Assembly (NCBI RefSeq): GCF_963678635.1
Contig: NC_087064.1
Span: 41,261,165 to 41,325,164 of the forward strand
Direction of reading: 5' to 3'
Length of the DNA: 64,000 nucleotides
DNA from: Symsagittifera roscoffensis
Taxonomy: Eukaryota > Xenacoelomorpha > Acoela > Convolutidae
The notes beneath the pieces were generated by a model. That model saw only the letters and a program-made list of their open reading frames with translations. It was not told the origin of the DNA and did no database searches. Made by a program: the position numbers and the translations under genes. Positions 1-11,599 of the stretch are shown in pieces (position 1 is the first letter of the stretch; each line of letters opens with the position of its first letter).

Positions 1-1304
1 AGATGGGACGCGCAAATGTATTTCATGGATCCTATATGAAAATTTATGAGAAGGACCTGTATAGTAGAGACAAGTTGTGTTTCTGGATAACAAGCTTGTG
101 GTTCCAGCAGCGGCCCAAGGGCTTTCAGCTCTATGTTGCACAATTCTCACCCAGGCAAGTTCGGTATAAAAATCCCGGCCGAACAAATCTGTTGGCCGAA
201 TATCTCCCGAAAATATACCACCAGGGCAAATCATGCAGGCAGTGCTTGAAACTCGGTAAAAATCTTAAGTTTTCGTAGGGATCAGAACACGTGAGCAAAC
301 TTCCGGTTTCATCATTTGCCAATGAAGAGATAAAATTAGATTTTGCCGGCCCTTTGGACGCATTTTGAGGATCAAGGAAATATATTCTTCTTTGCATTGA
401 CCGCTTTACCAGATTTCCATCTGCAAAAGTTGTTAGCAATACATCGTGAAATTCTGTTATCTCTTTCTGGAACGATTAAAGCCATCTTCACGGCTTTCCA
501 AGAAAAATCAGAGTCGACCATGGGTCATGCTTCTTTAAACATTTTTTAAAATCGTTTTGCAAAAAATGTAATATAGAACAGATTTATCGTTGAGAGACTA
601 GTACATACTGTATAGTCCAAACTTCTCGCTGCGTCATACCAATTACCCACGTTGATTTAAATTCTTCAAACGAAAAATTTATTTGGAATCTACGGATTAC
701 CAAACAACTTTCCATCGGATGTACTCCGTTCGAAAAACATTTCAACTGCACTGCTAACAAAAGGTAGAAAAACCTAATTTCTGTTGACAGTCGTTTAGAT
801 CGAGAAAAATTGATGTTGTCGGACCGTCGGGCCAGAAACTGGGAGCTACATCAGGGGGCAGAGGACGGATATGAAGACCCAGAAATGAATGATTCATCAG
901 ACTCTGAAACGAACTTTCCCCTGGCCCAGATCTCGTCAGGAAACCGGACAAACCTGATCCCTATGGCCGGAGACAGACGATCATCTCATATGAAACTGAC
1001 CACCGGAGGTGATCTTTTTAGAACAATTAAAAATCGGAAAATTGGAGACCCGTATTTAATTCCAGTTAAAGAGGTGATCGATGCTTTATCGGATCACACA
1101 GTTACTTTGAAAAATGGACACTTTTTAGAAAATTATGACCTATCAATCAAACGAAAAAAACTTCCGGGCCCTTCTAAAATCCTTGTTAATCCACAACCCA
1201 TGTGTACTGATAGGATAAACATTCAAAGTTTAGCTGGAAAGAGGACCAAATTGCCACCCAAGAAAACAATCCGGCCAAACTCTCAGAAGAAGACGACCTG
1301 TTGA
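1..1304 (+). mobile_element. Ty3/gypsy integrase end, decayed
   Basis: Broken frames on the + strand read as the C-terminal half of a Ty3/gypsy pol. In order they show a zinc-binding CxxC piece (CRQCLKLGK, about 235-262), an integrase core start (KLDFAGPLD, about 334-360), the second core strand (CIDRFTRFP, about 393-420), and near 715-745 a TPFE-type integrase C-terminal motif. From 810 to 1304 a 164-codon open frame continues into the post-integrase tail, rich in Lys/Ser/Asp. Stops and frameshifts lie between the blocks, so it cannot be functional. The element enters the window from the left, so its 5' part is not visible. Family assignment rests on motif order; the exact lineage is not determined. 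Confidence 0.7.
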
Positions 1305-2400
1305 AACATGACGCCGACAACTGGAATCACTCAGACACCACCGGAAATTATAATTAATCCGGAATCACCTCATAAATCGTCAGGTTCATCTTCCTCCTCT
1401 TCTTCGCCAAACTTAAATTCTTGGGACGGCTTGATTAATGAGTAATTCGAGGATGTTTCGAAGAACAACGCCCCGATTTGCCAAGAAATAGCCACAGACA
1501 AAAACGTTGACTTGAGTGTTACAGGTGATCAAAAGACCCCACTCTCGGAATCCGAAGAGCGTAGCTGACCAGCAGTCGTTGCCCATTCAATCAGACTAAC
1601 GGGGTCATCAACATCTGGTTCCGCAACAGATTCAATCTTGCTGGATAGCGCACCAGAGGAGACGCCCCTTAGTTCACTCAGACGAGACGATCTGCCAGAC
1701 CAAAATGAAATGTGGGAAACCCACAGTTTTACGGGGAGAGCAGATACGTGGATAACGTAGAGGAATCTGAGACGTTACCCAGACTCGAGAATGACTCAGT
1801 GACACCTCCTGCCTTCTCCTGCTGTTCTTCTTTGGACTTCCTCACCTCTTTAACTCATTCTCCTCAGAGACAGACGATGGTCGCCGAGACAACCCTTACT
1901 TGCTCCTCCAATTCAACCCAACGGAGGCCGCTCTTTCAGTCTTCATGACGCCAACTTCATGGAAGTCTTGCCAATGGGAAATCCATGACTCTTTCAAGTA
2001 TCGACAAAAAACAGAACTCCTTGAGCGAAATTTCAACGGCTATAGACCAAGACGTGCGACACTCATCAGAAGATTTCGATGCCACATAGAATTAAAAACT
2101 CCACGAACCTAAATAACTCCATTTGTTGACCATTACAAGCATTTTAAGATGTTTTGTCTATTAACATTGCCCTATCATTTTATTCATGTGTACATTTAGG
2201 TGTACAATTGGCAGTGTAGAGTTGCTTTAGTTTCCATATATCATTAGTAGAGATCAAGTAAACTCTGTAAGTTTCACCCATCTGTACAAACTTTAACATT
2301 CCGACATCAATTGTAGGTACTTAATTTTCATTCTGCTCATTTCATTTTATTTTGTGCAGTTTTTAAATTTTGTTCACTCTACTTTGAAGGGGCAAATAGG
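1305..2400 (+). other. 3' part of decayed gypsy element, no intact gene
   Basis: Short broken frames (for example 1315-1440, 1712-1948 and 1900-2112) are rich in Ser/Thr/Pro/Asp and look like the decayed tail of the preceding element's last reading frame. A purine tract, GAAGGGGCAAATAGG, ends at 2400 and is followed directly by TG at 2401. That is the expected layout of a polypurine tract and the first bases of a 3' LTR. No second LTR is in the window to test this, so the LTR start is an inference. Confidence 0.4.
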
Positions 2401-3054
2401 TGTATATAGAGTTTAGTTTTAGTTAATTGCAAAAATTTCAATTTTTTTCCCGTTGGGGAATTTTCCCAAATCGAGTTTTTCATTTTGTTTGATCTATTGA
2501 CCTTTGGTATTGATTAAATACCTGTCAACTATGTTACGTATCGACCATTGGTCGATCATCTCACTGTTCGTAGCTGTTTCAGATGACACATTTTAATTGA
2601 CACTTTATCTTTCTCATCCTTTTATTTCCTATTCAGGCCTAGCATTATAAATAATTTTTAAAGCTTAGGAAATTTCGCTTTGCATATTGTGTTTCTTAGA
2701 ATTTTGGGAAAAGCAAAGCTCAACTTAAACATTTGGGATCAAGATCCGAGAAAACTGCACCAACAAGTTGGTTGAATTCATTTTTGTTGGACCTTAGGCC
2801 TTTATTACATTATTCTGAAACGGCATCTTCGATCTACGGCTATAGTAATGATATTGAGTGTGGATGAGCTCTCACCTGATTTCCTACATGAAATATGGTA
2901 CACACTGATAACATTTAGCTAAAAATTTATTGTATTTAAAGGTTCCAGGTGCAAGAAAAAAGTTCCTAGCGTTTTTTTCTCTTCTTTTTGCTCATAAAAG
3001 AAAATTAATTAAGCTAAACTTAATAAGAAGCTAATAAACAAAAAAAGCATTACA

Positions 3055-3100
3055 TAGAGACAAAGCTGAGCTTCGCACCGCTTGCAATACAAAAACAGAA
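3055..3100. repeat. GCGAAGC-hairpin dispersed repeat, copy 1
   Basis: This reads AAAGCTGAGCTTCGCACCGC followed by TTGCAATACA. The same core, a short palindrome (GCGAAGC..GCTTCGC) followed by ACCACTTGCGATACA, recurs near 32012, 35031, 36862 and 41678. This copy is the most diverged in the left arm. Confidence 0.5.
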
Positions 3101-4371
3101 GGCCACTAAAATGAAAAAAAAACCTTGCACAAAAAAACCAAAAATCTTGCATGTTCCTGAGAAAAGTCAAAAATCTTCCAAAAAAGTCCAAAAAGAAACA
3201 AACTTGACTTCTGCTAAGGCTATACTTTGTTTCTACATAAGAGCGTACATAAGGGCGTACACAAGTTCTACACAAGGGAGTACAAGCTTATCCTGCAAAA
3301 AAATTTGAAAACTTTTTTTCCAATGGAACCAATAACTTTGATATTGGTAATTTTTTGAGAACAATCGAAATCTTTCGAAAAAACGGTCACCGTTTCAAAA
3401 TTTTGACCTATCCCTGGGTGATTAGTTTTTTTTAAAACAAAAATAGGGCAAACTCGCTAATGCAGGGAGGATTGGTGGTAAAAGTTTTTATTGCGATTAA
3501 AGCTTTGATATCAGATTTGGCAGGGTAATTTTCGATAAAAGTTACAAAGCTTCCAAAAAACAATCAAAAACTGAAATAAAATTTAATTTTCTGAAAATTT
3601 AACTAATTGTTTGAAATGAAAATTAGAGCATAGCCGTTTACACTGAGAGGACTCTCACAACTTGTTTTTTCGATTGAAGTATGAATTCAAGATATGAGAG
3701 GGTAGTTTATGAGGAAAAGTGGAAAAATTGAAACGTGGCTTTTGAAGCCACAATTTTTTCTTTTAAATTTAGAATGTAGTAACACGAAAAAGAGAGATCC
3801 CTGCTACCTGTTTTTGCCACTGAAATCTTATTCTGAGATTAATCCTAACATCTGAATAAAAATCTCAGAAAATTATTCACCTTCCCCACATTTAATTTTT
3901 CAAAGGCCTTTGAAAGTGGAGTAAGGTTAAAAGATAACATGGAAGTATGCAAAAATACAATGTAAAAGCTGTTCTTTTGTTGATGCCGATTTTTTGAAAA
4001 TCAGTAAAGAAGTTGTCGAGAAAAAAAATAAAAATTCAGCAAAAAGTGAAAATTTTGACAAATAATTCTGAGAATCAAAAATTCAAAAATTTCTGGTTTT
4101 TTCGTTCTTCTACTCATTGTTCTACAAAATTTGTTTTCCAATTGGGCTTTTTACTATGACTGTCAAAAATGCCTAAATTTTTATTTCCTTGAGATTTTTT
4201 TCATCACATCACGCAGAAAGAAACACTTAATTGAAACAAAATAAATACCGCTTTTCCTTGTTTTTATTGAGTTTTCAAGAAATTGGGCATGTCTTGGAAT
4301 TCAATATTTCTACAAAATGACCATTCTGTGAGCAAAGTTTTTTACGCGGGAAAAAGCCAGCAACCGATTGC

Positions 4372-4398
4372 AATACCCTTGCTTGTCGCAAGGGTATT
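4372..4398. repeat. Perfect 11-bp-arm hairpin (CCCTTGC family)
   Basis: AATACCCTTGC, a TTGTC loop, then GCAAGGGTATT: both arms match without error. A shorter copy with the same loop type (TTATC) and a 7-bp stem lies at 35902-35920. Two intergenic copies of one hairpin suggest a small dispersed repeat and not a terminator. Confidence 0.55.
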
Positions 4399-4580
4399 AA
4401 CTTTATTCGAAGCTTTCACAATAACCGGTTATTCTTGTTTGATCTTGATAAAATAATATAATTTTTCTGAAGAAAATTTAGTTAGAAGAGTTGAAACATT
4501 TTCAACAAAACTACGGATGTCATAAAGTTTGCATACAAATTAAGGTTATGCTGAAATTATATTTGACTAGTTTCTTTTAC

Positions 4581-4723
4581 CTGCTGCGGTTTTTTCTTTG
4601 GTGTCGGCTGCTGTTATGGCGAGAGAGACTTCCAGTACCAACTTGGGCCTGGATCTCAGTGACCTCATTTTCCACAGACTCCAAACTTGGAAAACAGAAA
4701 GACTGTCGTGGTTGTGCTGACAT
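4581..4723 (-). CDS. Possible first coding exon of an unknown gene
   Basis: On the minus strand an ATG at 4723 opens 47 codons that end at a good donor (CAGCAG|GTAAAAG, GT at 4580-4579). The peptide is hydrophilic (Ser, Glu, Arg, Gln rich), starts MSAQPRQSF and contains ESVENEVTEIQAQ, which reads more like real protein than translated noise. No continuing exon could be identified to the left, where retroelement debris and repeats begin. I do not recognise the protein. It could be chance or a piece of a pseudogene. Confidence 0.25.
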
Positions 4724-5185
4724 ATTTGCCTCCGAGTTGGCGATATAAACTTATATTTTAAATTCTACTTAAAGATGGTAAATATGCAGCAGCGGTACGC
4801 TTATTTCATAGCTCAAAAGAAGATGCAAATAAGTAAAAACAGGCCCGCTTTTTATCAAAGCAAGTGAGGGATCACTCTTTTCTGAAATTGGATTTAAATT
4901 TATCCTCGAGAGAATTTGAACTAGTTAATTAAATACTTTGTTGGGAGTAAGCAAAAAAGACCGAGTATGATATTTGAGCAAGCGTGCTTATGAAATTTGA
5001 TAAATGAAGAGTAGTGATGCATAAATGTGTCAACCCAAAAAGTTCGCGAGACTTCAAAAATCTGTTTATCATAAAATAGTTGAAATTTTCCAGCAATAGT
5101 GCTTTGACAGGAGGCTGATTCGGTTTTTAAAAAATTGAGCTACTTCAAAAGTTCGAAACTCGCCTTTTTTCGGAGCGTTAATTTG

Positions 5186-5385
5186 NNNNNNNNNNNNNNN
5201 NNNNNNNNNNNNNNNNNNNNNNNNNNNNNNNNNNNNNNNNNNNNNNNNNNNNNNNNNNNNNNNNNNNNNNNNNNNNNNNNNNNNNNNNNNNNNNNNNNNN
5301 NNNNNNNNNNNNNNNNNNNNNNNNNNNNNNNNNNNNNNNNNNNNNNNNNNNNNNNNNNNNNNNNNNNNNNNNNNNNNNNNNNNNN
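5186..5385. other. Assembly gap (200 N)
   Basis: Exactly 200 Ns, so the length is probably a placeholder. Real sequence of unknown length is missing here, immediately upstream of the first visible RSPH14 exon, and could hold an exon. Confidence 0.97.
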
Positions 5386-5934
5386 AAGAGAAGAAGTGAC
5401 AAAAGAAGAAGGTGTAAGAAAATGTTTTTTTTTATGGGAAAAAGTCTAGTTCCGGCTACATGACGCTTGTTCTCACAAGTGTAATCATAAGCACTATCAT
5501 GAAATAATACTTGTTTTTAAATGAAACCATGAACTCAACTTAATCAACATGCGTTTCAAACGGCAGTTAAGATAGCACTTCGTCCAGCAAATTCTAAAAT
5601 AAGTATGCAAAATATAAAGGCAAAAATATTTGCATTTTCAAACAGTGTAGGTCCTGGCCGTTCCCGAGCTAATCATCTGATTCAAGTAAAGCAAGAGCGG
5701 CAAATGAGCATGATCAGTCGTTGAGTTTTAATTGAAAGTGAATCAAGCTGTCAGACGATTCATTGATTCGGTTAGACAAGTTGTTAACTTGAAAAAAGCC
5801 TGGGTTCCAATTTAGAAAAGGTTTCAGAACAAAAATTAGCTCATCAGCTAAACAAGCTCACATCAAACAAACAGTTGAAATTACCTTTTGCTTTATCCAA
5901 AAACTGTCTCATGCAATTGTGGACTTTTCACTAG
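5386..5934. other. Non-coding, RSPH14 intron upstream of exon at 5935
   Basis: AT-rich with no coding signal. It ends in a splice acceptor (TTTTCACTAG at 5934). I see no repeat or RNA gene. Confidence 0.5.
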
Positions 5935-6146
5935 GTCACTCGGTGGGTCGCAATGCATACCTGGAGGAGGACGTGATTGGTCCGATTGCGGAGCTGTTTG
6001 AGGACTCGAGTGACGTGGTGAGGAAATTCGCCCACCAGGCGATTGAGATGGTGGCCGAGTTGGCCATAGGGGCACAGGGTGTGGTGGATGGGAACCTAGT
6101 GCCAATTCTAGTGGCCAAACTGAACGACGAGACAGACGAGATCAAG
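5935..6146 (+). CDS. RSPH14: RSPH14-like armadillo-repeat protein, internal exon (first visible)
   Basis: RSPH14 (older name RTDR1) is an armadillo-repeat protein of the motile cilium radial spoke. This exon encodes a stretch beginning HSVGRNAYLEEDVIGPIAEL, which matches the family's third armadillo region; the peptide continues to LVPILVAKLNDETDEIK. The acceptor is CACTAG|GT and the donor AAG|GTACC. The exon starts with the last two bases of a split codon and ends in phase 0, fitting the next exon at 22668. N-terminal exons (about 90 residues in the family) are not found; they may be left of the window or in the 5186-5385 gap. The downstream intron carries a 15.9-kb retrotransposon. The identity is strong because six exons in order match one family with consistent phases. 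Confidence 0.9.
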
Positions 6147-6597
6147 GTACCACTCAAATACCCTTTAACTAAACAATTGGCCAACTTTTACAGACCAAGT
6201 CAACCCATAAAACCACAGTGGGACAATTTATGAATAGCTTTGTAGGCTATCATCTTTAAAAACAAAACCAACGCACCAGGAAGTTATCCGTAGCAATTCA
6301 GTGAACACTGTAGCCTAAGTCGTCTGCACTAGTTTTGCACTTTTTAAATAGTTCACAGCTAGGAACTCTCAAGGCCTGGTTTGACAAAAAAGCTCGTAAC
6401 ACATTTTAGTTATGGAAAAGGCTTATCACGCAATTCCATAGAAAAGAATCGAATCAAAATAGAATGACTACTATTTTTCATTCTTGGAATTGTATGGCTA
6501 GCATTTTTTCATTATTCTACGCTCAAATTTCATAATCTCTGTGTTGAAATATTGAAGATTTTAGCGTGAAAGTTACATTGAAATGTTTCATTACTTC
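6147..6597 (+). other. RSPH14 intron, left of the LTR insertion
   Basis: Ordinary AT-rich intron sequence. The last bases (ACTTC, 6593-6597) form the left target duplication of the inserted element. Without the insertion this intron would be only about 580 bp. Confidence 0.6.
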
Positions 6598-6977
6598 TGG
6601 AACCAGTTCTGGACTAGTATTTATAAACCAATTATTTTATTGATAAAACTATCCCTAAAATATTACTAACTAACCAATCATATTCCATCACTATCATTGA
6701 CAATTATTTGTAGTGCTGAAACTACTTGTAGTTTCAGCACCAGAACAATTTTAATAAATCTTAGACTACAGTTGTTCTCCTTTTGGACAAGCTCAAAGAC
6801 TAGCTCGCAAAAACCAGTATACTCTTGATCTATTGAGACTAGGAGATGTAAGAGTAAGATTAAGATTGGTATTAGACTAAGAAGTTGCACAAACCTATCC
6901 GGCCGAAAATAAGATAGGGTGACGGTGTTCCTTATGTGAAATTACTCTATGAGTATGCTACCTCTGGCATAAACTCA
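6598..6977 (+). repeat. 5' LTR
   Basis: About 380 bp, matching 22165-22535. It contains TATAAA near 6622, a perfect 13-bp-arm palindrome (GTGCTGAAACTAC / GTAGTTTCAGCAC, 6713-6740) and AATAAA near 6751. The right end was set where the similarity to the 3' copy stops (ATAAACTCA). This copy has about 20 extra bases just before that end relative to the 3' LTR. The sequence after it (TCCGGTGCGACC) could be a decayed primer-binding site, but I could not match it to a tRNA. Confidence 0.85.
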
Positions 6978-7982
6978 TCCGGTGCGACCAAAAGTCTCGA
7001 ACAAGACCTTGACTAACTTAGATTTAGCAAATTAGAGTTGAAAAAAGGCCAAAACTGCAAAATTGCAAAATTGCAAAATGTTGGATGGAATAGACAATTT
7101 ATTTGACATGTCTCTACGTGTCAATGAATCGACGCCAATATTTCAAACAATACGAGAAATACCAGGTATTGAACGAAGAACAAGATCACGGCGTGAACGT
7201 CGATTGAATGACGGACCAAAACACTACACTTCTTCAAAAACCTACTTGGTGCTTTATAACTATATTATAAAACGATATTAACGAATGATAAAAATTACAC
7301 AGGTCATTTTTTTCAAACTCTGCAGTACTTTAATTTTGAAAGCATTTGTAAAATTAAATTTTAAAATTTTGTTAACTAAAAAATACAAATTAATTAGTAG
7401 GAAATTTTAACGTTAGTTTTATCAAATTTATAAGAAAATTTCTTCCTTCTCAAGAAACCATTCTTTCATCATATCCGCTTCATCGCCTAAAACATATCCA
7501 AATTTGATCAAAAACTAAGATGATTCAAAATTTTAACCCTTAAATTAATTTTAAATCTATATTTTTTTCTTAAACTTAACAATAAACAGTTCTTTAATTA
7601 AAGACGAAAGGTACGATCTCGTAATTACACCACTGAAACAAACGTAAGGTCATATTAGATCGAAAATACAAACACGAAAAAAGACAATGGTAGCAAAACA
7701 AAATAAATTTTAAAACGAATCTTTTCAAAAACACGTAACGCAGTTTCGGAATCAGACACAACTACAATATAAGAGCTTCCTGACCTAAAAGATTAGATAT
7801 ATAAAAAAATCCAATAGAACAACAGCAAAATTTCTCTGACTCAGAATCCACATCACCATCATCAAAAAAAGCAAACGCAGTATAAAAAAAATCATACATC
7901 ATTAAACCGGTACGACTATATAATTAGAATCAGCCAATAAGACATATTGAAAAATACACATTAACAGCTTTAAGATGAAAAA
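6978..7982 (+). other. Element leader, no intact gene
   Basis: The untranslated leader of the retrotransposon, extremely A-rich with many homopolymer stretches. A 72-codon frame (7063-7281) is the only notable one; it resembles no known protein and may be the eroded beginning of gag or a chance frame. Confidence 0.4.
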
Positions 7983-10900
7983 TTGATGCAAAACGACAAA
8001 AACTTTGATGCTGACTCTATACTTCTTTTTATTATTCATCCACTCAGTGATCCCGCTCGAGGACAAGTACAATTTTGTCAGAACTTAATTGCAATTTTAT
8101 TCAAAAAAGGAAACATTCCATGCACACAGGATTTCCCGAAATACGAATTAAAAGACAAATACTTGATCACTATAAAAAAGTGATCTGTAGTATAACTTCA
8201 TATTACGAAATATTCACTATTGAAATTTTACCATCACATCCAAGTCAAACACCGCATCAAATATAAAACAGATGACATAGATCTAGAGTTCTCAAAAGAA
8301 TACAACTGACGTTTCAAGTGCTGCAAATACTACTGTTTCTGTACACACAGATTGTGTAAGAGTTACTCCACTTACTATTGATGCAACACATTTAAACTAT
8401 AATACAATTTTCAATGATAGAACTGGAATTAGTCTTAATTCATGATTTACTAACAGACAAGAAACCCTTAATGAAGCAAAAACTCATACACAACAAGGTA
8501 ATCAAACCCCATCACATTTTATTAACAAGGAAATAAGTGCAACAAGGCCTACAACAACACAACAAAGCATCTCTACATCCTACACTTGAAAAAAATTACC
8601 ACATAATGAAAATACTCCCCTCCCACAGACAACCTTCCAACCAACAGTAAAACTATCTGTTATGCCAAATTATTCACATATGGATTACCAAACATAGAGA
8701 TCAAAAGACAAAACACGACAATGAAACAAGCAGAAGCCTCTGAATGGAAATTGGTTTTTCAACCCACAATTATAATTTTTTTTACCAATAACAAGATAAA
8801 CAGACCAATAACAAACCCCCCCCCCCACACACACACACGCCATCAAAATCAATCACAAAAACAATAATACAACCAACAGATGCCAAAACAAGCACTCCAC
8901 TCATTTTTCTCTATTGACCAACAACAAACTACAACAGGTCGTAGTGAAATTTATTCATTTTTTCAAAGAAACAAAAATATAACAAAGGAACAATTTAGAA
9001 GAAAACAGCCACACTATTCAGTAGTTGAAGACTATTTGAATTAGCATCAACAACATTATATTCATCTACAAAATAACAACTGGAATACTGATCAACCAGA
9101 TAATATTTACCAACCTGCTATTTTTGAACCTTATTCACATTCTGAACAAACACGACAACCAAGAAAACCTTTCCCTCAAAGACAAAAAACAGCAGGATAT
9201 AAAAATAGTTTACAAAAACAAAATCCTATAAACGCAAAAGGTTATCAACCTAATCAAATGCGAATGAAATTCCATTACCATATTATCTACAACAATACGA
9301 AATTACAAAAACCCAACTTACAATTTTTACACAAATACCAAAAACAGCAAAATCAATTCGAATGACAATGAATCCACACTTTAAGGATGGATCATCCATA
9401 TCTTCGAAAAAACTACTCACGGTATTCAAAGGAACAGACGCTGAATACTCAGTAGAAGATTATTTAAGTGCAGTCACAGTAAATTTAAAATTTAGGCCCA
9501 GAACCACCAAATACACCACTCCATCAAAATTGGATACAAAGACGTGCAACTCCAATCCAAACTACACTTGATGTTGCAGCTCAAAAAAGGTTTTCAGTTT
9601 AACTTATAGACATTAACTCAGAAAGAAAAAGATTGACACAAGATTTTTCAAAAATGTTTGACTCTGAAATAAATGAACAACACCAAAGAGTCCGATGTAA
9701 CAAAATCCGTAGACTCCCCAACGAGACATTAAAACAACTCGCAGTAACAATTGAAACGTTAAAAGGAAAAGCATACTCTCTCATTACGCATGACTGGACT
9801 ACAAAAATACAAAAATAACTGAAATTTTAAGGATGACTCCAACACCACAACTAGGCATCATTGCAATAAAAAGGAGAGCATCACATCCATCATCAACTCG
9901 AGAACCTGACATAGTTTTGCGAAATCTAATAGATGAGCTAGAACAAGCTGATGTTACTATGAAATTAGAAGAAACATAAAATTTAAAACTACAATAAGTA
10001 AACATTATCCAGACAACAACTTCAAAAATCAATATTGATCATGACTCTGATAATGAGTTAGCAGAAAAAATCACCCGGATAATAAACTTCTATGAAAGAA
10101 TTCAAATTTCAAATTTAAACAATCATTCAAAAAATGGTGGAACTATTGTCGTAGATATGGACAAAGCATTGCTGAATGCAGACAAAAACAACAGGATAAC
10201 TAAAACAAACCACAAAAACACAGAAAACCAAATAAGTTTTTTTTAGCAATACATGAAAATATCAAAATCTACCGAAGAAAAACATTCAAAGATAAAACAG
10301 CTCAGAAAAACTACTTCCAGATAGCTACAACAATTACAGATCACAATCTCCTTATCGAAACAAAATTCGCGGAAAATCTCGTCGGGACTGAAGAAGTTCA
10401 TAAAGTTATTCACAAAACAGATATAGAAGATCAAATAGTTAAAATAATCAATATCGCAATGATTACTCAAGATCAAACTCAAATAGAAGTAATTACTCGA
10501 CCTATAATGGTAATCGTTCTTATTCAAACTGTCGAAACAGATACTATTCTAGAGACCGTTCGAGAGACCGTTCGATAGATAGTATTCTAGAGACCGTTCT
10601 AGAGACCGAAATTCATCATACAATCAAAATCAAAATTATTCAAACGGTAGGAACCGAATTTATTCTATTAGGAGATCACGAAACTAAGCTAACATTAGAC
10701 CATATTACAAAACAAAACATAAGTCAGTTACCAGATAACTCTAGGAATCGAAATAAAAACTACCCAATTAGACATAGGAACTATTCTCCATCACCCCATA
10801 GAAACAATCCTCAATATTCAAATTCTTGAAGTCAAAACTACAGAGGTAGTACACAAAAACATCCAAGACAAATTAATCAAGTGCAGTCAACAGAAAACAC

Positions 10901-11150
10901 CCAACCAGACGCTCCCGGTATTGACAAAACAGCAAACTCGGAATTACAGTTAAATCACATATATTGTGAAACTACAGATGACGAAAGTGAGACAGAAAAT
11001 ACAGTTTAAAAAACTTGCTTTACATTGGAGATGTTTACTAAACACCAATCGATTCGAAATATTACCAAAACAATGCAATCAATTCTAATCTCGAAGAACC
11101 AAATGATAGCCAAATTACTGTTAATTAAACACCACACGATATTGATAAAT
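7983..11150 (+). pseudogene. Gag remnant of the 15.9-kb element
   Basis: Fragmented frames make up the structural-protein region. The best block is about 9362-9960: a capsid-like stretch with EYSVEDYLSAV and, in the next frames, DFSKMFDSEINEQHQRV and LPNETLKQLAVTIETL. This is the helical Gag pattern of a large metazoan gypsy group. About 10080-10680 is a basic, Asn/Ser/Arg-rich tail with an imperfect tandem repeat coding SRDRSRD, typical of a nucleic-acid-binding C-terminus. No clear CCHC knuckle survives. Stops and frameshifts occur every 50-150 bp. Confidence 0.65.
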
Positions 11151-11257
11151 TTTCAAATATGAATAATATATACCAAAACACGACAAGGTAAATACAACCA
11201 CCCAATAAAAAAGTCTGCACAATCTTACTTCTCTTAGAATGTCCAAAAATTCAGATT

Positions 11258-11360
11258 TTCAATCACCAGACCTTGATATTGATTTCCTAATTGATTCAGG
11301 AGCAGAATCCAATATTATAAACATTCCCACATGGAATGAAGTTCAAACTCTACCTCCAAG
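11258..11360 (+). pseudogene. Retroviral-type aspartic protease, active-site fragment
   Basis: The frame reads DIDFLIDSGAESNIINIP. LIDSGAESNI carries the catalytic D-S-G-A motif of retropepsins, so the catalytic Asp is still encoded. It lies at the expected place between gag and RT. The rest of the domain is not recoverable because of stops. Confidence 0.7.
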
Positions 11361-11599
11361 GTTTTCTTCTTCTTAAACCTCAAATGAATAAGCCACCGCA
11401 CAAGGATCAAGTCTTACAAACTATGGAAAAATACAATCATACCTTGTTCCAACCCGAACATTGGAACAAAATAGGCTTTAAAAAACCCTTTATACAAAAA
11501 CTCCACATAACAAAAATAAAACACAAAATTTTTGAAAAACCGTTTATTATAAAAAAAAAACTTTCCCCCTATTAAGATCTTGAATAGTGGATTACACTA

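Larger units (their letters stand above)
2401..5185. other. AT-rich non-coding sequence with dispersed repeats
   Basis: I see no convincing gene here apart from one possible minus-strand exon (4581-4723). The start may be the remainder of a gypsy 3' LTR. From about 3040 on it contains a copy of the GCGAAGC-hairpin repeat and then text of the diverged kind that recurs at 32400-33900 (a pattern of the type 'CAGATTTGGCAGGGTAATTTTCGA'-like phrases, here near 3513). A perfect hairpin sits at 4372-4398. Confidence 0.5.

Noticed and set aside
3009-3308. Overlapping frames on both strands near the first GCGAAGC repeat
   Set aside because: Lys/Phe-rich translations of A- and T-runs in a dispersed repeat. 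No family similarity.
5135-5449. Open frames spanning the N run on both strands
   Set aside because: They are open only because N codons contain no stops. Artefact of the assembly gap.
6978-7010. Primer-binding site after the 5' LTR
   Set aside because: CGGTGCGACC could be a mutated TGGTGCGACC, but folding its complement as a tRNA 3' end gives the wrong stem length. Not supported.
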